Assembly: GCA_003559985.1 (NCBI GenBank)
Contig: PWJP01000053.1
Coordinates: forward strand, 1-29,575
DNA: 29,575 nucleotides
Direction of reading: 5' to 3'
Source of the DNA: Saprospirales bacterium
GTDB taxonomy: Bacteria > Bacteroidota > Bacteroidia > Chitinophagales > Saprospiraceae
Shown here: in pieces, positions 16,413-25,043 of the stretch
Layout of the letters: the number at the start of each line of letters is the position of its first letter
How positions within the stretch are numbered: the stretch's first letter is position 1
The notes under the pieces: generated by a model
The model's database searches: none
Seen by the model: only the letters and a program-made list of their open reading frames with translations
What the model was told of the DNA's origin: nothing
Translations under genes and position numbers: made by a program

Positions 16413-17288
16413 TCATTCCAGTGTACCGAACTTGCCCGTATTAAATTCCCTGATGGCTTCTTCCAGCTCTTCACGGGTATTCATCAGGAAGGGTCCGTAC
16501 TGAGCGATGGGTTCATTGATGGGTTCTCCCGAGAGAAAAAGCACCACCGAGTCCTCCGGGGCCTCCAGTAAAATTTTGTCTCCGCTGTTGTCAGGTCTAA
16601 AAAAAACAAAGTGGTCTGTGGGTGCTTTTTGGTCTCCATTGACCTTGAGGTTTCCCTCCACAACCAAAATCCCGGTGTTAAAACCACTCTTTACAGGGAG
16701 TTCAAATCGAGCTCCCTTTTTTAAATGGATGTCAAACATATCCATGGAGGTGTAGGTTTTGGCAGGTCCTTTAACCCCATTTAATTCGCCTGCTATCAAA
16801 AAGCAGGTTCCGCCATCTCCCGGAATGGCCACCTTACCTTTATCCTCGTGTCTGATATCCTGGTAGCGTGGTTCCACCGATTTGTATTTGGCGGGTAGAT
16901 TAACCCACAATTGGACCATCTGGAAAAGTCCGCCACTTCGCTGGAAACCCTCTTCGTGAAATTCTTTATGAAGCAAACCCGAACCCGCTGTCATCCACTG
17001 GACCCCTCCCTTCCCTATTACACCACTGTTTCCGGCACTGTCGTAGTGGGCGATTTTGCCGTGGTACGCTATGGTTACGGTTTCAAATCCCTTGTGCGGG
17101 TGCACATCTACACCTCTTGGTTTATCAGAGGGATTGAATTCAATCTTTGAGTTGTAGTCCAGCAGAAAAAACGGACTCATCATCCTGGATATCCGGTATC
17201 CAGATGGGAAGAAATTGTGTGTTCTGAATCCGTTACCCACCCAGGATGGGTCAGGTGGAGAGAGTACTCTTTCGATTTTTCGGTACAT
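16413..17288 (-). CDS. Pirin family bicupin protein
   Basis: The 291-residue protein is a typical pirin. The N-terminal cupin holds the metal site His63 and His65 in DVHPHKGFETVT, and His107 and Glu109 in GSGLLHKEFHEE, matching His56/His58/His101/Glu103 of human pirin. The middle QMVQLWVNLPAKYK and the C-terminal second cupin (VVLFLSGEPINEPIAQYGPFLMN) are also characteristic. Pirins bind Fe(II); some have quercetin dioxygenase activity and others act in redox signalling. Which applies here cannot be decided. The gene is single, and the gaps on both sides are short. Confidence 0.95.
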   Translation of the reverse strand: MYRKIERVLSPPDPSWVGNGFRTHNFFPSGYRISRMMSPFFLLDYNSKIEFNPSDKPRGVDVHPHKGFETVTIAYHGKIAHYDSAGNSGVIGKGGVQWMTAGSGLLHKEFHEEGFQRSGGLFQMVQLWVNLPAKYKSVEPRYQDIRHEDKGKVAIPGDGGTCFLIAGELNGVKGPAKTYTSMDMFDIHLKKGARFELPVKSGFNTGILVVEGNLKVNGDQKAPTDHFVFFRPDNSGDKILLEAPEDSVVLFLSGEPINEPIAQYGPFLMNTREELEEAIREFNTGKFGTLE

Positions 17289-17384
17289 TGCTTATTTTTG
17301 AAACTAACAGCGTAATGGGCAATTGGTTTTAAGTGGTTTATTATGAAAAACCGGGGGAAGTAGTGGTGAAGTGGCGGAGTAATC

Positions 17385-18350
17385 CTATTCCCCGGGAATG
17401 GTTATTTCATAGTAAAAACAGGATTGTGCTCCAAAAATACCGAGTCCCTCATCTCCCTCAATGTTGGATTCAACCAGGGTGTAGTTGGAAAAGGGCCCCT
17501 GGTTGTTGCGATTGTACTCCAGGGTTTCCCAAAAGCGAAATTGTGCCCTCTCGATGGTGCACCACTTTAAAATCACCTCATCTCCCCGGCTAAAAAAACC
17601 AAAAGTCTCAGGGTCAAAATCCGTTCCCCTAGGTTCTGCCTTTAAGATGTTTATCTCAAAACTCTGGCCGTCAAACAGGGCATCATCGGTTACTGAAGCC
17701 AGAGGGGGTATAAAAGGCCCTCCATTGACAGAAGTGAAATACCGATAAAAATCAGGCCCGGGAGGATCGCTCAATGATAGCCTCAATTGTGCCAGGGAGT
17801 CGGCATCGGGATCCGGTACAGCTGTGGCCCACAGGGAGTCAAGCGGCACAGGTCGCGGTATCTCAACACTCGAAGTCACCCTGCGATCATCCACAATTAC
17901 TTCCAATTCATACTGCTCGCCCGGAGAAGCGTCTATTTCTCCATTGACATCCACATACAGGCAGATATTGACCAACACCGAATCAATCCCCAAACTGGAA
18001 ATCACCACTTCTCTAAAATCCTCGGGTATATCTTCCAGACACACTTTGGAAAGCTCTACCATCTCATCTCCCCGAGAAACGGCGACCATGGCATCCCGGA
18101 TAAAAACATCACTGGCAAAGTCTGCATCGATCAAACCGGTAAATGGGAAACTCCTGCTGATTACGGCAAAGGTGGGCATTGCACCTCCTTCGCTCCACTC
18201 AATGTAGGCCTCGACCACTATTTCGTCCCGATCCACAGAAATACCCGGATCAAAGGGCTCTTCGCAGGATGATAGCATCAACACCAGTGAAAATAACAGG
18301 AAAGTGGCTGCTGTACTAAATAATTTATATGTCGGAATAATTGCTGTCAT
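17385..18350 (-). CDS. DUF4249 family lipoprotein, partner of the TonB-dependent receptor
   Basis: The 321-residue product has a long hydrophobic N-terminus (about 9-28) followed by LSSCEEPFDPG, a lipobox placing the lipid anchor on Cys29. The DUF4249 type is supported by DEIVVEAYI after the anchor, the Ig-like beta strands, and the C-terminal pair around FFSRGDEVILKWCTIERAQFRFW. Further Cys residues at VNICLYVD, KWCTIE and QSCFYYE might form disulfides in the periplasm. It starts 6 bases after the TonB-dependent receptor's stop, so they are co-transcribed. In Bacteroidota this pair recurs and is thought to form an outer-membrane uptake system, but the substrate is unknown. Confidence 0.9.
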   Translation of the reverse strand: MTAIIPTYKLFSTAATFLLFSLVLMLSSCEEPFDPGISVDRDEIVVEAYIEWSEGGAMPTFAVISRSFPFTGLIDADFASDVFIRDAMVAVSRGDEMVELSKVCLEDIPEDFREVVISSLGIDSVLVNICLYVDVNGEIDASPGEQYELEVIVDDRRVTSSVEIPRPVPLDSLWATAVPDPDADSLAQLRLSLSDPPGPDFYRYFTSVNGGPFIPPLASVTDDALFDGQSFEINILKAEPRGTDFDPETFGFFSRGDEVILKWCTIERAQFRFWETLEYNRNNQGPFSNYTLVESNIEGDEGLGIFGAQSCFYYEITIPGE

Positions 18351-18356
18351 GGTGTG

Positions 18357-20705
18357 TTATTTAAAGTTGAAGTTCCAGGTTACTGAGGGAATGATGGGAA
18401 ACAGGGAGACCTGTACTAATTCAGCATTGACTTGCTCGGCACCGTCCTGTTCGAAGGAGGGGTAAACGAAGAGCGGGTTTTTCCTGCTGTAAACATTATA
18501 GACTGAAAAAGTCCAGTAACTGCTGAATCGACCGTCTCTTCTCTCCGGTGGGGGGCGCAGAGTCACGGAAAGGTCCAGTCGGTGATAATCCGGCAAACTC
18601 GCGCTGTTTCGCTCTCCGTATATCTCCACCGGAAATCCATCGATCAGGTACATGCCTTCGATTGGTGTAAACACCTGGCCGGAGCCAAACACAAAGGTCG
18701 CTCCAATATCCACGCGATCACTCACATCCCAGGTGCCTACCACAGACAAATCGTGGCGCCTGTCGTATGGTGCTGAGAAAGTCCGGCCATCATTAATTTC
18801 ATCAAAAGTCCGGTCGGTAAAGGAGAGGGTGTAGGCAATCCATCCGGTGAAGTCTCCCTTTGTTTTATTGACAAAAAACTCGGCTCCGTAAGCGCGCCCT
18901 TTACCCACCGCAAAATCATTTTCCAATCGACCGGAAAGGGATGGCACGTAATTCTCCTGGTAATCAAGTTGATTTTGAAGGTCCCTGTAATAGACCTCCA
19001 CTGAAGTTTCAAGGGTGTTGCCCAGGAAATTTCTAAAGTAACCCAGAGAGTACTGCGTGCCGCGCTGTGGAGGTATCAACCTTGTGCTCGGCACCCAAAT
19101 ATCCGTTGGGAGGGTGCTGGTGGAATTGCTGACCAGGTGTAGAAATTGCTCGTTGACTGAAAAGCCAGCTTTGATGGAGCTTTCAGGATTGAGTCGCCAA
19201 TTTACACTCAGCCGGGGCTCCAGGGCGTCGTACCAAACTGTAGATTCCCCCCGGTCTAATTCTTCAGTGGTCTCCTCGTCAAAATACGGTCCCCTGTGGT
19301 TAAAAAAGGAATATCTAAGGCCGCCGAGCAGGCTGATATTGTCCCTGACTTTCCACTCATCCTGAATATAAATTCCTCCCTGAATGGCATATTCCGGTTC
19401 ATCGGGTGATTCAAAAACCGTTTCTCCCGAGGATCCCGATGTTTGATTGGGCGATAATTTGTGGTCTGAAATACTGAAACCAAATTTGACGTGGTGTCTG
19501 TCGGACGGGAAAAAATCAAAGTCGCTTTTAAGATTGATGTCCCGGATGCCCGACTTGAGACGGAAATTAAAATCCTCCTGCCGGCCCCTGAAGTCAAATT
19601 GATAGTCATTGTAAATCAGAGAGGTATTGACGAACATCCTGCTTCCAATGGTTCTGTTCCATCGCAAGGTAGCAGTAGTATTTCCGTAGGGCATGCGAAG
19701 GGTAAAGTCGCGACTGCGCGTATTGAAATCGAGAACATCCCTGCCCAGATAAGAACTGAAATACAGTCTATCCCGATCCGATATCCTGTAATTCACCTTG
19801 GCATTGAAGTCGTAAAAATAGTAGTTGGTTCCCTCAAAATTGCCGCCCCTGAGTGCGGGTTGGGCCAAATCGAATAAATACGTCCTCCTACCACTGATTA
19901 AAAACGAGGCCCTGTCCTCCACTATTGGTCCCTGAAGAGTTATGCGACTTGCAATCAGTCCAATTCCCCCCTGAGCTTCAAACTGCCGGTTGTTGCCCTC
20001 TTTCATTTGAATATCCAGCACCGAGGAAATCCGGCCTCCGTACTGAGGGGGCATGCCTCCTTTTATCAGAGTGGTATTTTTGATGGCATCTGAGTTAAAA
20101 ACCGACACAAATCCAAGCAAGTGCCCGGTATTGTAAACGGTGGCTTCATCCAAAAGAACCAGATTTTGATCGGCTCCACCACCCCTGACGTGAAACCCGG
20201 AAAAACCCTCCCCGGCGGAGAGCACCCCAGGCAGGAGTTGAATAGTTTTCAACACATCCAGCTCTCCCAGCAAAATGGGCAGCGTGCTGATTCGATCCAT
20301 ATCCAGTTCAATGATGCCCATTTCGGACCGTGTCACATTCCGGTCTTCTTCCTCAGCCGTGACCACCACCTCTGCGGTTTCCACTCCACTGAAGAGTCTT
20401 ATATTAATTATGGTATCATTTTGCAAGTCGAGCTCCACCCTTTGGGGGTTCTTGCCTATGTAGGAATAAACTAATTCATGCGGTCCTCTGTCCAGTGTTA
20501 GGGAATAATAGCCATAAGTATTGGTTACTGTTCCCGTTCCGGTCCTGTCGGCGAGAAAAATATTGGCCCCAATAATACTCTCTCCGGTTTCAGCATCAGT
20601 AATGTGGCCGGATACAGTGTGCCTGTCAGAGTCCTCTCCGGCAGTTTCGGCAGCGGAGGAAAAACCGAGGAGCAAAAGTGCGAATAGTGTAAGTGTAAAT
20701 TGCAT
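18357..20705 (-). CDS. TonB-dependent outer-membrane receptor
   Basis: Starting at the ATG at 20705 (an upstream GTG at 20726 is less plausible), the product is 782 residues. It has a signal peptide (MQFTLTLFALLLLGFSSAAE), a carboxypeptidase-regulatory-like beta domain (HTVSGHITDAETGESIIGAN, about 27-110), a plug (LKTIQLLPGVLSAGEGFSGF and HVRGGGADQNLVLLDEATVY, about 145-235), and a 22-strand-type barrel rich in alternating aromatic strands (GIYIQDEWKVRDNISLLGGL), ending near VTWNFNFK. TonB-dependent receptors use proton-motive energy from TonB-ExbBD to import large or rare substrates. The DUF4249 gene follows 6 bases downstream and a TraB/GumN-like gene lies 34 bases upstream. No SusD homolog is next to it, so it is not a typical glycan utilisation pair. 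Confidence 0.95.
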   Translation of the reverse strand: MQFTLTLFALLLLGFSSAAETAGEDSDRHTVSGHITDAETGESIIGANIFLADRTGTGTVTNTYGYYSLTLDRGPHELVYSYIGKNPQRVELDLQNDTIINIRLFSGVETAEVVVTAEEEDRNVTRSEMGIIELDMDRISTLPILLGELDVLKTIQLLPGVLSAGEGFSGFHVRGGGADQNLVLLDEATVYNTGHLLGFVSVFNSDAIKNTTLIKGGMPPQYGGRISSVLDIQMKEGNNRQFEAQGGIGLIASRITLQGPIVEDRASFLISGRRTYLFDLAQPALRGGNFEGTNYYFYDFNAKVNYRISDRDRLYFSSYLGRDVLDFNTRSRDFTLRMPYGNTTATLRWNRTIGSRMFVNTSLIYNDYQFDFRGRQEDFNFRLKSGIRDINLKSDFDFFPSDRHHVKFGFSISDHKLSPNQTSGSSGETVFESPDEPEYAIQGGIYIQDEWKVRDNISLLGGLRYSFFNHRGPYFDEETTEELDRGESTVWYDALEPRLSVNWRLNPESSIKAGFSVNEQFLHLVSNSTSTLPTDIWVPSTRLIPPQRGTQYSLGYFRNFLGNTLETSVEVYYRDLQNQLDYQENYVPSLSGRLENDFAVGKGRAYGAEFFVNKTKGDFTGWIAYTLSFTDRTFDEINDGRTFSAPYDRRHDLSVVGTWDVSDRVDIGATFVFGSGQVFTPIEGMYLIDGFPVEIYGERNSASLPDYHRLDLSVTLRPPPERRDGRFSSYWTFSVYNVYSRKNPLFVYPSFEQDGAEQVNAELVQVSLFPIIPSVTWNFNFK

Positions 20706-20739
20706 ATCTATCGAACACAAAAACACCCATTTGGGTCTG

Positions 20740-21540
20740 TCAGACGTCCGATTTTATATTTTTTACCGGCTTCAATCGATAACCACATCTCTTAAGCAGA
20801 CGAATCAGGCCGAAGCGGCCGGATAAATGACCTGCTCCCACGGCAATCAGTGTCTTCTGCTCGCGAAGCTGTTCTTCAATTCTATCTGCCATTCTGAAGT
20901 TGCGTTCGTAGATGAGTTGTCGTCGAATGGGCCCCATCTGGTTTTTGTTGTAACGGTAAAGCTCGTGGATTTTCTGATCCCTGTAAAGACTTGCAGACCG
21001 CAGTATTTTTTTCCGGTGTACATCCACCCTCCTAGAAAAATCCTCTAGAGAGCGAATTTGGTGTTCGAGGGGAATGGCCTTTATGATTTCGGTCTGGTCT
21101 TCGACTGACTCCAATCCTAAAACAGGCATTTTTCTGCGCCTAGCCTTTTGAAACAGGTGGAAGTCCATTGAGAAACTCTCTTTCTCCGTTAGAAAGCCCG
21201 CGTAGATTACATTCAGTGTGTACAATGGGGGAAACTCATCAAACTCCCGGATATCTATACCTGTGAAACGCTTAATCTTTTCTCTGACGCGGAAGTATTT
21301 GTGACGGGGAATTTTCAATGACAATCGCTTCCCTTGAGGCAATTTCTGAAGTTCAGCGATTTGGTCGGGTTTTAATTCGGCAGGGTTGAATTCTAGCATG
21401 AGACTTTCCACCCTGTCGAGCATGATCTCTGCTGAATTTATCAAATGTACTTCGGCAGGACCTGCAAGGTGCATTGATCCAAATAAAAAGCCCCGAATTT
21501 CATTGCCATCTAATATTCCCCACAATAAACTGTTCTTCAC
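20740..21540 (-). CDS. TraB/GumN-like protein
   Basis: The 266-residue protein begins at a GTG (21540); the upstream frame holds a stop and no ATG. It has the TraB/GumN (TIKI-like) marks: an N-terminal LLWGILDGNEIRGFLFGSMHLAG with His24, a downstream LMLEFNPAEL (Glu50), and a C-terminal AVGAGHLSGRFGLIRLLKRCGY with His238. In related proteins, paired GxxH and Glu residues form a metal-dependent protease-like site; the activity in bacteria is mostly unproven. No signal peptide is visible, unlike many periplasmic GumN proteins, so it may be cytoplasmic. It is the likely first gene of the unit with the TonB-dependent receptor (34-base gap). Confidence 0.82.
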   Translation of the reverse strand: MKNSLLWGILDGNEIRGFLFGSMHLAGPAEVHLINSAEIMLDRVESLMLEFNPAELKPDQIAELQKLPQGKRLSLKIPRHKYFRVREKIKRFTGIDIREFDEFPPLYTLNVIYAGFLTEKESFSMDFHLFQKARRRKMPVLGLESVEDQTEIIKAIPLEHQIRSLEDFSRRVDVHRKKILRSASLYRDQKIHELYRYNKNQMGPIRRQLIYERNFRMADRIEEQLREQKTLIAVGAGHLSGRFGLIRLLKRCGYRLKPVKNIKSDV

Positions 21541-21643
21541 TTTTAAGTGGAAATTATGGCAGTTGACATACTACACCTGCCGGATTCTATCAAGAAGGAT
21601 TTAAGTCTGGGAGTTACAGAAAAGCGGTTGCGCACAGTAGGGT

Positions 21644-22159
21644 TTATCTCTTTTTATCACCATAATCGTATGGAAGTACTTTACTATCCTTGATTTTGGA
21701 GAGGGCGATGAGCGTTTTTAGGCGCTCAATTTCCTTAATTTGACTGAGCTTCTTGAACATCAATTCTTCATAAGCAGCCATATTGGAACAAACCACTTTG
21801 AGCATCATATCTGCTTCTCCGGTAATTATGTAAGCCTCGATAACCTCATCAATCTCCTTAATTTGGTTGGAAAATTTTTCCAGTGCATTGGGTTTTTGCC
21901 AGGCCAGATCGACCAAAATAAAGGTCTCGACATTCAGACCTATTGACTTGGGATTGAGATTAGCGTGGTAGCTTGCAATGACATCAGCCCTTTCAAGTTT
22001 TTTTACGCGCTCAAGGGTAGGAGCAGGTGACAAACCGATTAATCTGGACAATTCGAGGTTGGTGAGTTTGCTGTTTTCCTGTAGAATTTTCAGAATTCTT
22101 TTGTCGGTCTTGTCGATTTTAACTCTGACATTGTTCTTGCGCTTCGGTTGTTTAGACAT
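21644..22159 (-). CDS. Lrp/AsnC family transcription regulator
   Basis: This 171-residue protein has an N-terminal winged helix-turn-helix (about 15-62, IDKTDKRILKILQENSKLTNLELSRLIGLSPAPTLERVKKLE is the usual core, split here at LTNLELSRLIGLSPA) and a C-terminal RAM ligand-binding domain (about 72-150, VIEAYIITGEADMMLKVVCSN). These proteins sense amino acids or other small nitrogen metabolites and form octamers. The basic N-terminal tail is longer than usual. It lies just downstream of the glutamate dehydrogenase gene, separated by a strong terminator, so amino acid or nitrogen control is plausible but not shown. Bacterial Lrp-type regulators often act on nearby genes. Confidence 0.93.
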   Translation of the reverse strand: MSKQPKRKNNVRVKIDKTDKRILKILQENSKLTNLELSRLIGLSPAPTLERVKKLERADVIASYHANLNPKSIGLNVETFILVDLAWQKPNALEKFSNQIKEIDEVIEAYIITGEADMMLKVVCSNMAAYEELMFKKLSQIKEIERLKTLIALSKIKDSKVLPYDYGDKKR

Positions 22160-22194
22160 CGGTATATATTTGCTGTTAGGATTAAGCTCCCTTC

Positions 22195-22231
22195 AAAAAA
22201 TGTTACTGACCCGCAAGCCAGTAACATTTTT
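22195..22231 (-). terminator. Rho-independent terminator after glutamate dehydrogenase
   Basis: TGTTACTG (22201-22208) and CAGTAACA (22219-22226) are perfect complements around a 10-base loop, and with the A-run (22195-22200) and T-run (22227-22231) they form a 13-bp stem. It lies 66 bases after the dehydrogenase stop. The A/T runs on both sides could make it bidirectional. Confidence 0.9.
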
Positions 22232-22296
22232 CAGTGTGGGAATATCAAAAGCCCTAACAAAGGAACCTCTTGAAAGGTTTATGCCAAATTAAAGTC

Positions 22297-23715
22297 TTAC
22301 GGGAAAACCCCCAGGTTGAGGTAGTCGTTCCCTACTTTATTAAGTGCACTGACAAAAGCGGCACTTCTCAGGTCATTGATGCGTTTTTTGCGCTTTCGAA
22401 CCAGTCTGATTTGCTGGTAAGCTTCAACCATGGTTTCCTCAAGACCGCTTCTCACCAGGTCAATTTCGTCCGCACCGCGAGTCACCATGCGGCGCTCCCT
22501 TTCACCAATTGTTTTTCCGGTCAATTTTTCAACCACATTCACCAGCGAATTGTAGGTGTTTTGGTTAAAGCGTTTCTCGATTCGTCCAAATCTCATGTGA
22601 GACAGGTTTTTCAACCACTCGAAATAGGATACGGTAACACCACCGGCGTTGATATACATATCCGGTATAACGAGAATGCCATTTTTAATGAGTATTTCCT
22701 CCGCATCGTAGGAAATGGGGCCGTTTGCAGCCTCACCGATGATCTTGGCCTTAATTTTTGGCGCATTTTCTTTGGTAATGACATTTTCAAGTGCGGCGGG
22801 AACAAGAATATCGCATTCCAACTCCAGAGCGGCATCTCTGTGGGCGAGTGTGGTAGTACCCGGGTATCCGACAATAGAGCCGGTTTCTTTTCGGAATTTG
22901 AGGAGTTTCTCCAGGTCGATCCCCTTTTCAGAGTAAATAGCACCTTCGTATTCCGAAACAGCAATAATTTTGGCATCGCCCTCTTTTTGAGAAATGAGGC
23001 CCGCGTGAGAACCCACATTACCGAGACCCTGGATGACCATGGTTTTACCGGCCATTCCGGTCTCCAGACCGAGTTTTTTCATATCATCCTCAAAACTCAC
23101 TGCCTCTCGGAGACCGTAATAAACACCTCTTCCGGTGGCCTCCGCCCTACCCCGGATTCCGTTTTGGCTCACGGGCTTACCGGTCACACAACCGGCAAAG
23201 TCCAGTTCTCCGTTTTTGAATGTGAGGTAAGTGTCCAGTATCCAGGCCATCTCTCTGGCTCCGGTTCCATAATCCGGTGCCGGGACATCAATACCGGGTC
23301 CTATAAAATTCTTTCTGATAAGCTCGGTGGTATATCGCCGCGTGATACTCTCAAGCTGGCGGTCGGTGTATTTGTAAGGACTGATCTTGACACCTCCCTT
23401 TGCACCACCAAATGGCACATCTACAATGGCGCACTTGTAGGTCATCAATGCTGCCAGTGCCATCACCTCGTCCTGATCGACGTGAATGCTGTACCTGATA
23501 CCACCCTTGGTAGGCAAGCGGTGATGCGAATGCTGTACCCTGTACGCTTCAATCACCTTGATTTGGTTTCCAACCTTTACAGGAAACTTCATCTGGTAAA
23601 CCGCATTGCATACTTTGATTTGCTCTACCAATCCTTTTGGCAGATCGACAAACTTGGCAGCCCTGTCAAAGTTGAGGTTGACCGATTCGTAAAAACTAAT
23701 GTTCTTGTTGCTCAT
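22297..23715 (-). CDS. Glutamate dehydrogenase (Glu/Leu/Phe/Val dehydrogenase family)
   Basis: With the ATG at 23715 the product is 472 residues; a longer frame to 23754 adds a poor 13-residue tail. It catalyses reversible oxidative deamination of glutamate to 2-oxoglutarate and ammonia, linking carbon and nitrogen metabolism. The catalytic lysines are visible (Lys70 in LPTKGG, Lys94 in TYKCAIVD, Lys106 in FGGAKGG), as are IDVPAPDYGTG with Asp148 and the dinucleotide-binding fold QGLGNVGSHAG (229-239). No acidic residue after the second strand can be assigned with confidence, so NAD or NADP use is not decided. The gene overlaps the upstream ccmD-like frame by 20 bases, and it ends at the strong terminator near 22200. 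Confidence 0.96.
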   Translation of the reverse strand: MSNKNISFYESVNLNFDRAAKFVDLPKGLVEQIKVCNAVYQMKFPVKVGNQIKVIEAYRVQHSHHRLPTKGGIRYSIHVDQDEVMALAALMTYKCAIVDVPFGGAKGGVKISPYKYTDRQLESITRRYTTELIRKNFIGPGIDVPAPDYGTGAREMAWILDTYLTFKNGELDFAGCVTGKPVSQNGIRGRAEATGRGVYYGLREAVSFEDDMKKLGLETGMAGKTMVIQGLGNVGSHAGLISQKEGDAKIIAVSEYEGAIYSEKGIDLEKLLKFRKETGSIVGYPGTTTLAHRDAALELECDILVPAALENVITKENAPKIKAKIIGEAANGPISYDAEEILIKNGILVIPDMYINAGGVTVSYFEWLKNLSHMRFGRIEKRFNQNTYNSLVNVVEKLTGKTIGERERRMVTRGADEIDLVRSGLEETMVEAYQQIRLVRKRKKRINDLRSAAFVSALNKVGNDYLNLGVFP

Positions 23716-23935
23716 TATCAAATTCTTTTTCGAGTTTTGAAATTCTTCTTTCAATGAAATAAAGGAACACTACGATTCCAAAAAATATTATTAGGAGGGA
23801 GGCTACAACGACCCATATTTTTCCAATGCTTCGCATAAAATCATTGACCGGATTGAGGTATATCATGAGATACGTCGAGGCAAACAGCAGAACCTGCTGT
23901 GTTAGTGCCAAACTCTTTATGCTTTTTCCAATCAT
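23696..23935 (-). CDS. Small membrane protein, CcmD-like
   Basis: The 79-residue frame follows ccmC with a 40-base gap and overlaps the dehydrogenase start by 20 bases. It has a hydrophobic N-terminal segment (about 8-27) and a strong transmembrane helix (about 40-62, IWVVVASLLIIFFGIVVFLY), followed by a charged stretch (FIERRISKLEKEFDNEQQEH). A transmembrane helix followed by a charged helix, located right after ccmB and ccmC, is the CcmD pattern; CcmD helps release heme-loaded CcmE from CcmABC. The sequence is too short for certainty, and CcmD is poorly conserved. It may be longer than usual because of the N-terminal segment. Confidence 0.7.
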   Translation of the reverse strand: MIGKSIKSLALTQQVLLFASTYLMIYLNPVNDFMRSIGKIWVVVASLLIIFFGIVVFLYFIERRISKLEKEFDNEQQEH

Positions 23936-23975
23936 GATCCGAATTTATTACTTAAACTAATACTATCTGCAAATC

Positions 23976-25040
23976 TCACGAATAATTTTTCTCCAATGAT
24001 CGCCTTTTCAATTCTGACAATCTGTAAACCACATTGCTGATCCAATATGAAAACAACGTCCATCCAATTATTGCCGGATAAAAGACTGTTTTCATTGTGT
24101 TGTCCAGGTCATCTCCGCCAAAACCCGGATTTCCACCACTACCGGGATGGAGACTGGGCTGCATACGCGGAATGATGTACAGAAGTGGAATGCTGGCCAA
24201 AAAGGCAAAAAGCGTGTAAACCGCCGTTACGCGTCCTCTCTTCACCCCCGGACTCATCGCCTCCCGGAGCAGAAAATACGCCATAAATATCAGAAGTGTA
24301 ATGGCAGCCATATCCTGCTTAATGTCACCACTCCAATAGGAACCCCAGGTGTACCGCGCCCATATCGCGCCGGTAAATATCCCCAGCAATCCCAATATCG
24401 TGCCCGTCAAATTGAGCGAGTAAACGCGGGAGTCAAACCGTTGGTCTCCGGTACGCAATAATTTCACCGCGTAAAATGCTGACAGTAAAAAGATCAGCAT
24501 CATCCCAAACCACATTGGGACGTGATAGTAGGTATTTCTAATGGTTTCCTCCAAAATATTCCTCCACGGAAAAGACCAGGTCCACCGGTGACTCAAATCC
24601 CTGATTGGTTCAACCAGCCAGGGCCCCGGATCGGCCTCCAGTCCCTCCTGTCCGATAATAGAAACTGCGGCGGGCAAAACCATCGAGCCATCATAGTCGG
24701 TATCGACAATAAGGGAAGCCATTGCCACCCGCTCCGATGTGGGCATTTTTTCAGGAATATCAAAGGTCGCTTTTATATGGCGGTCATCCACTACCTCTAC
24801 TTCACTTGCCAGGAGGGTAAATTCCTCGTGTAAGCGAAGCCAGGCGCGGTGGTTTTCAGCTTTTGAGTAAAAGGTGTTATAGGACTGAACAGTCAATTCA
24901 TGGGACTCGCCTGCCTGAATGTTGAAGGCGTCAGTTTTCATGAGGCCGGGCCGGAGGGGAACCAGCATTCCTGCCGCAATTACATACACCAGGATTGCAA
25001 CCGACAACCACTTGTACCAATGTTTTCTAAATCCTTCCAT
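23976..25040 (-). CDS. ccmC: Cytochrome c maturation heme-handling protein CcmC (CcsA-like family)
   Basis: This 354-residue membrane protein has the CcmC/CcsA-type core: a Trp-rich periplasmic motif (ARYTWGSYWSGD, about 228-239), a first heme-ligand His173 in TYYHVPMWF, and a second His298 in MQPSLHPGSGGNPGF, matching the two external histidines of CcmC. CcmC moves heme to the chaperone CcmE in the periplasm. About six membrane helices are expected. An N-terminal periplasmic region of about 130 residues (about 35-165), with beta-like segments (EEFTLLASEVEVVDDRHIKATF), sits between the first helix and the core; E. coli CcmC (about 245 residues) lacks it. The gap to ccmB is 3 bases, indicating one operon. 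Confidence 0.88.
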   Translation of the reverse strand: MEGFRKHWYKWLSVAILVYVIAAGMLVPLRPGLMKTDAFNIQAGESHELTVQSYNTFYSKAENHRAWLRLHEEFTLLASEVEVVDDRHIKATFDIPEKMPTSERVAMASLIVDTDYDGSMVLPAAVSIIGQEGLEADPGPWLVEPIRDLSHRWTWSFPWRNILEETIRNTYYHVPMWFGMMLIFLLSAFYAVKLLRTGDQRFDSRVYSLNLTGTILGLLGIFTGAIWARYTWGSYWSGDIKQDMAAITLLIFMAYFLLREAMSPGVKRGRVTAVYTLFAFLASIPLLYIIPRMQPSLHPGSGGNPGFGGDDLDNTMKTVFYPAIIGWTLFSYWISNVVYRLSELKRRSLEKNYS

Positions 25041-25043
25041 GCA

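Noticed and set aside
22270..23757. A 495-codon open frame on the + strand opposite the glutamate dehydrogenase gene
   Set aside because: The minus strand encodes a full dehydrogenase with all catalytic residues; the + frame has no recognisable motif and is explained as a codon-bias shadow.
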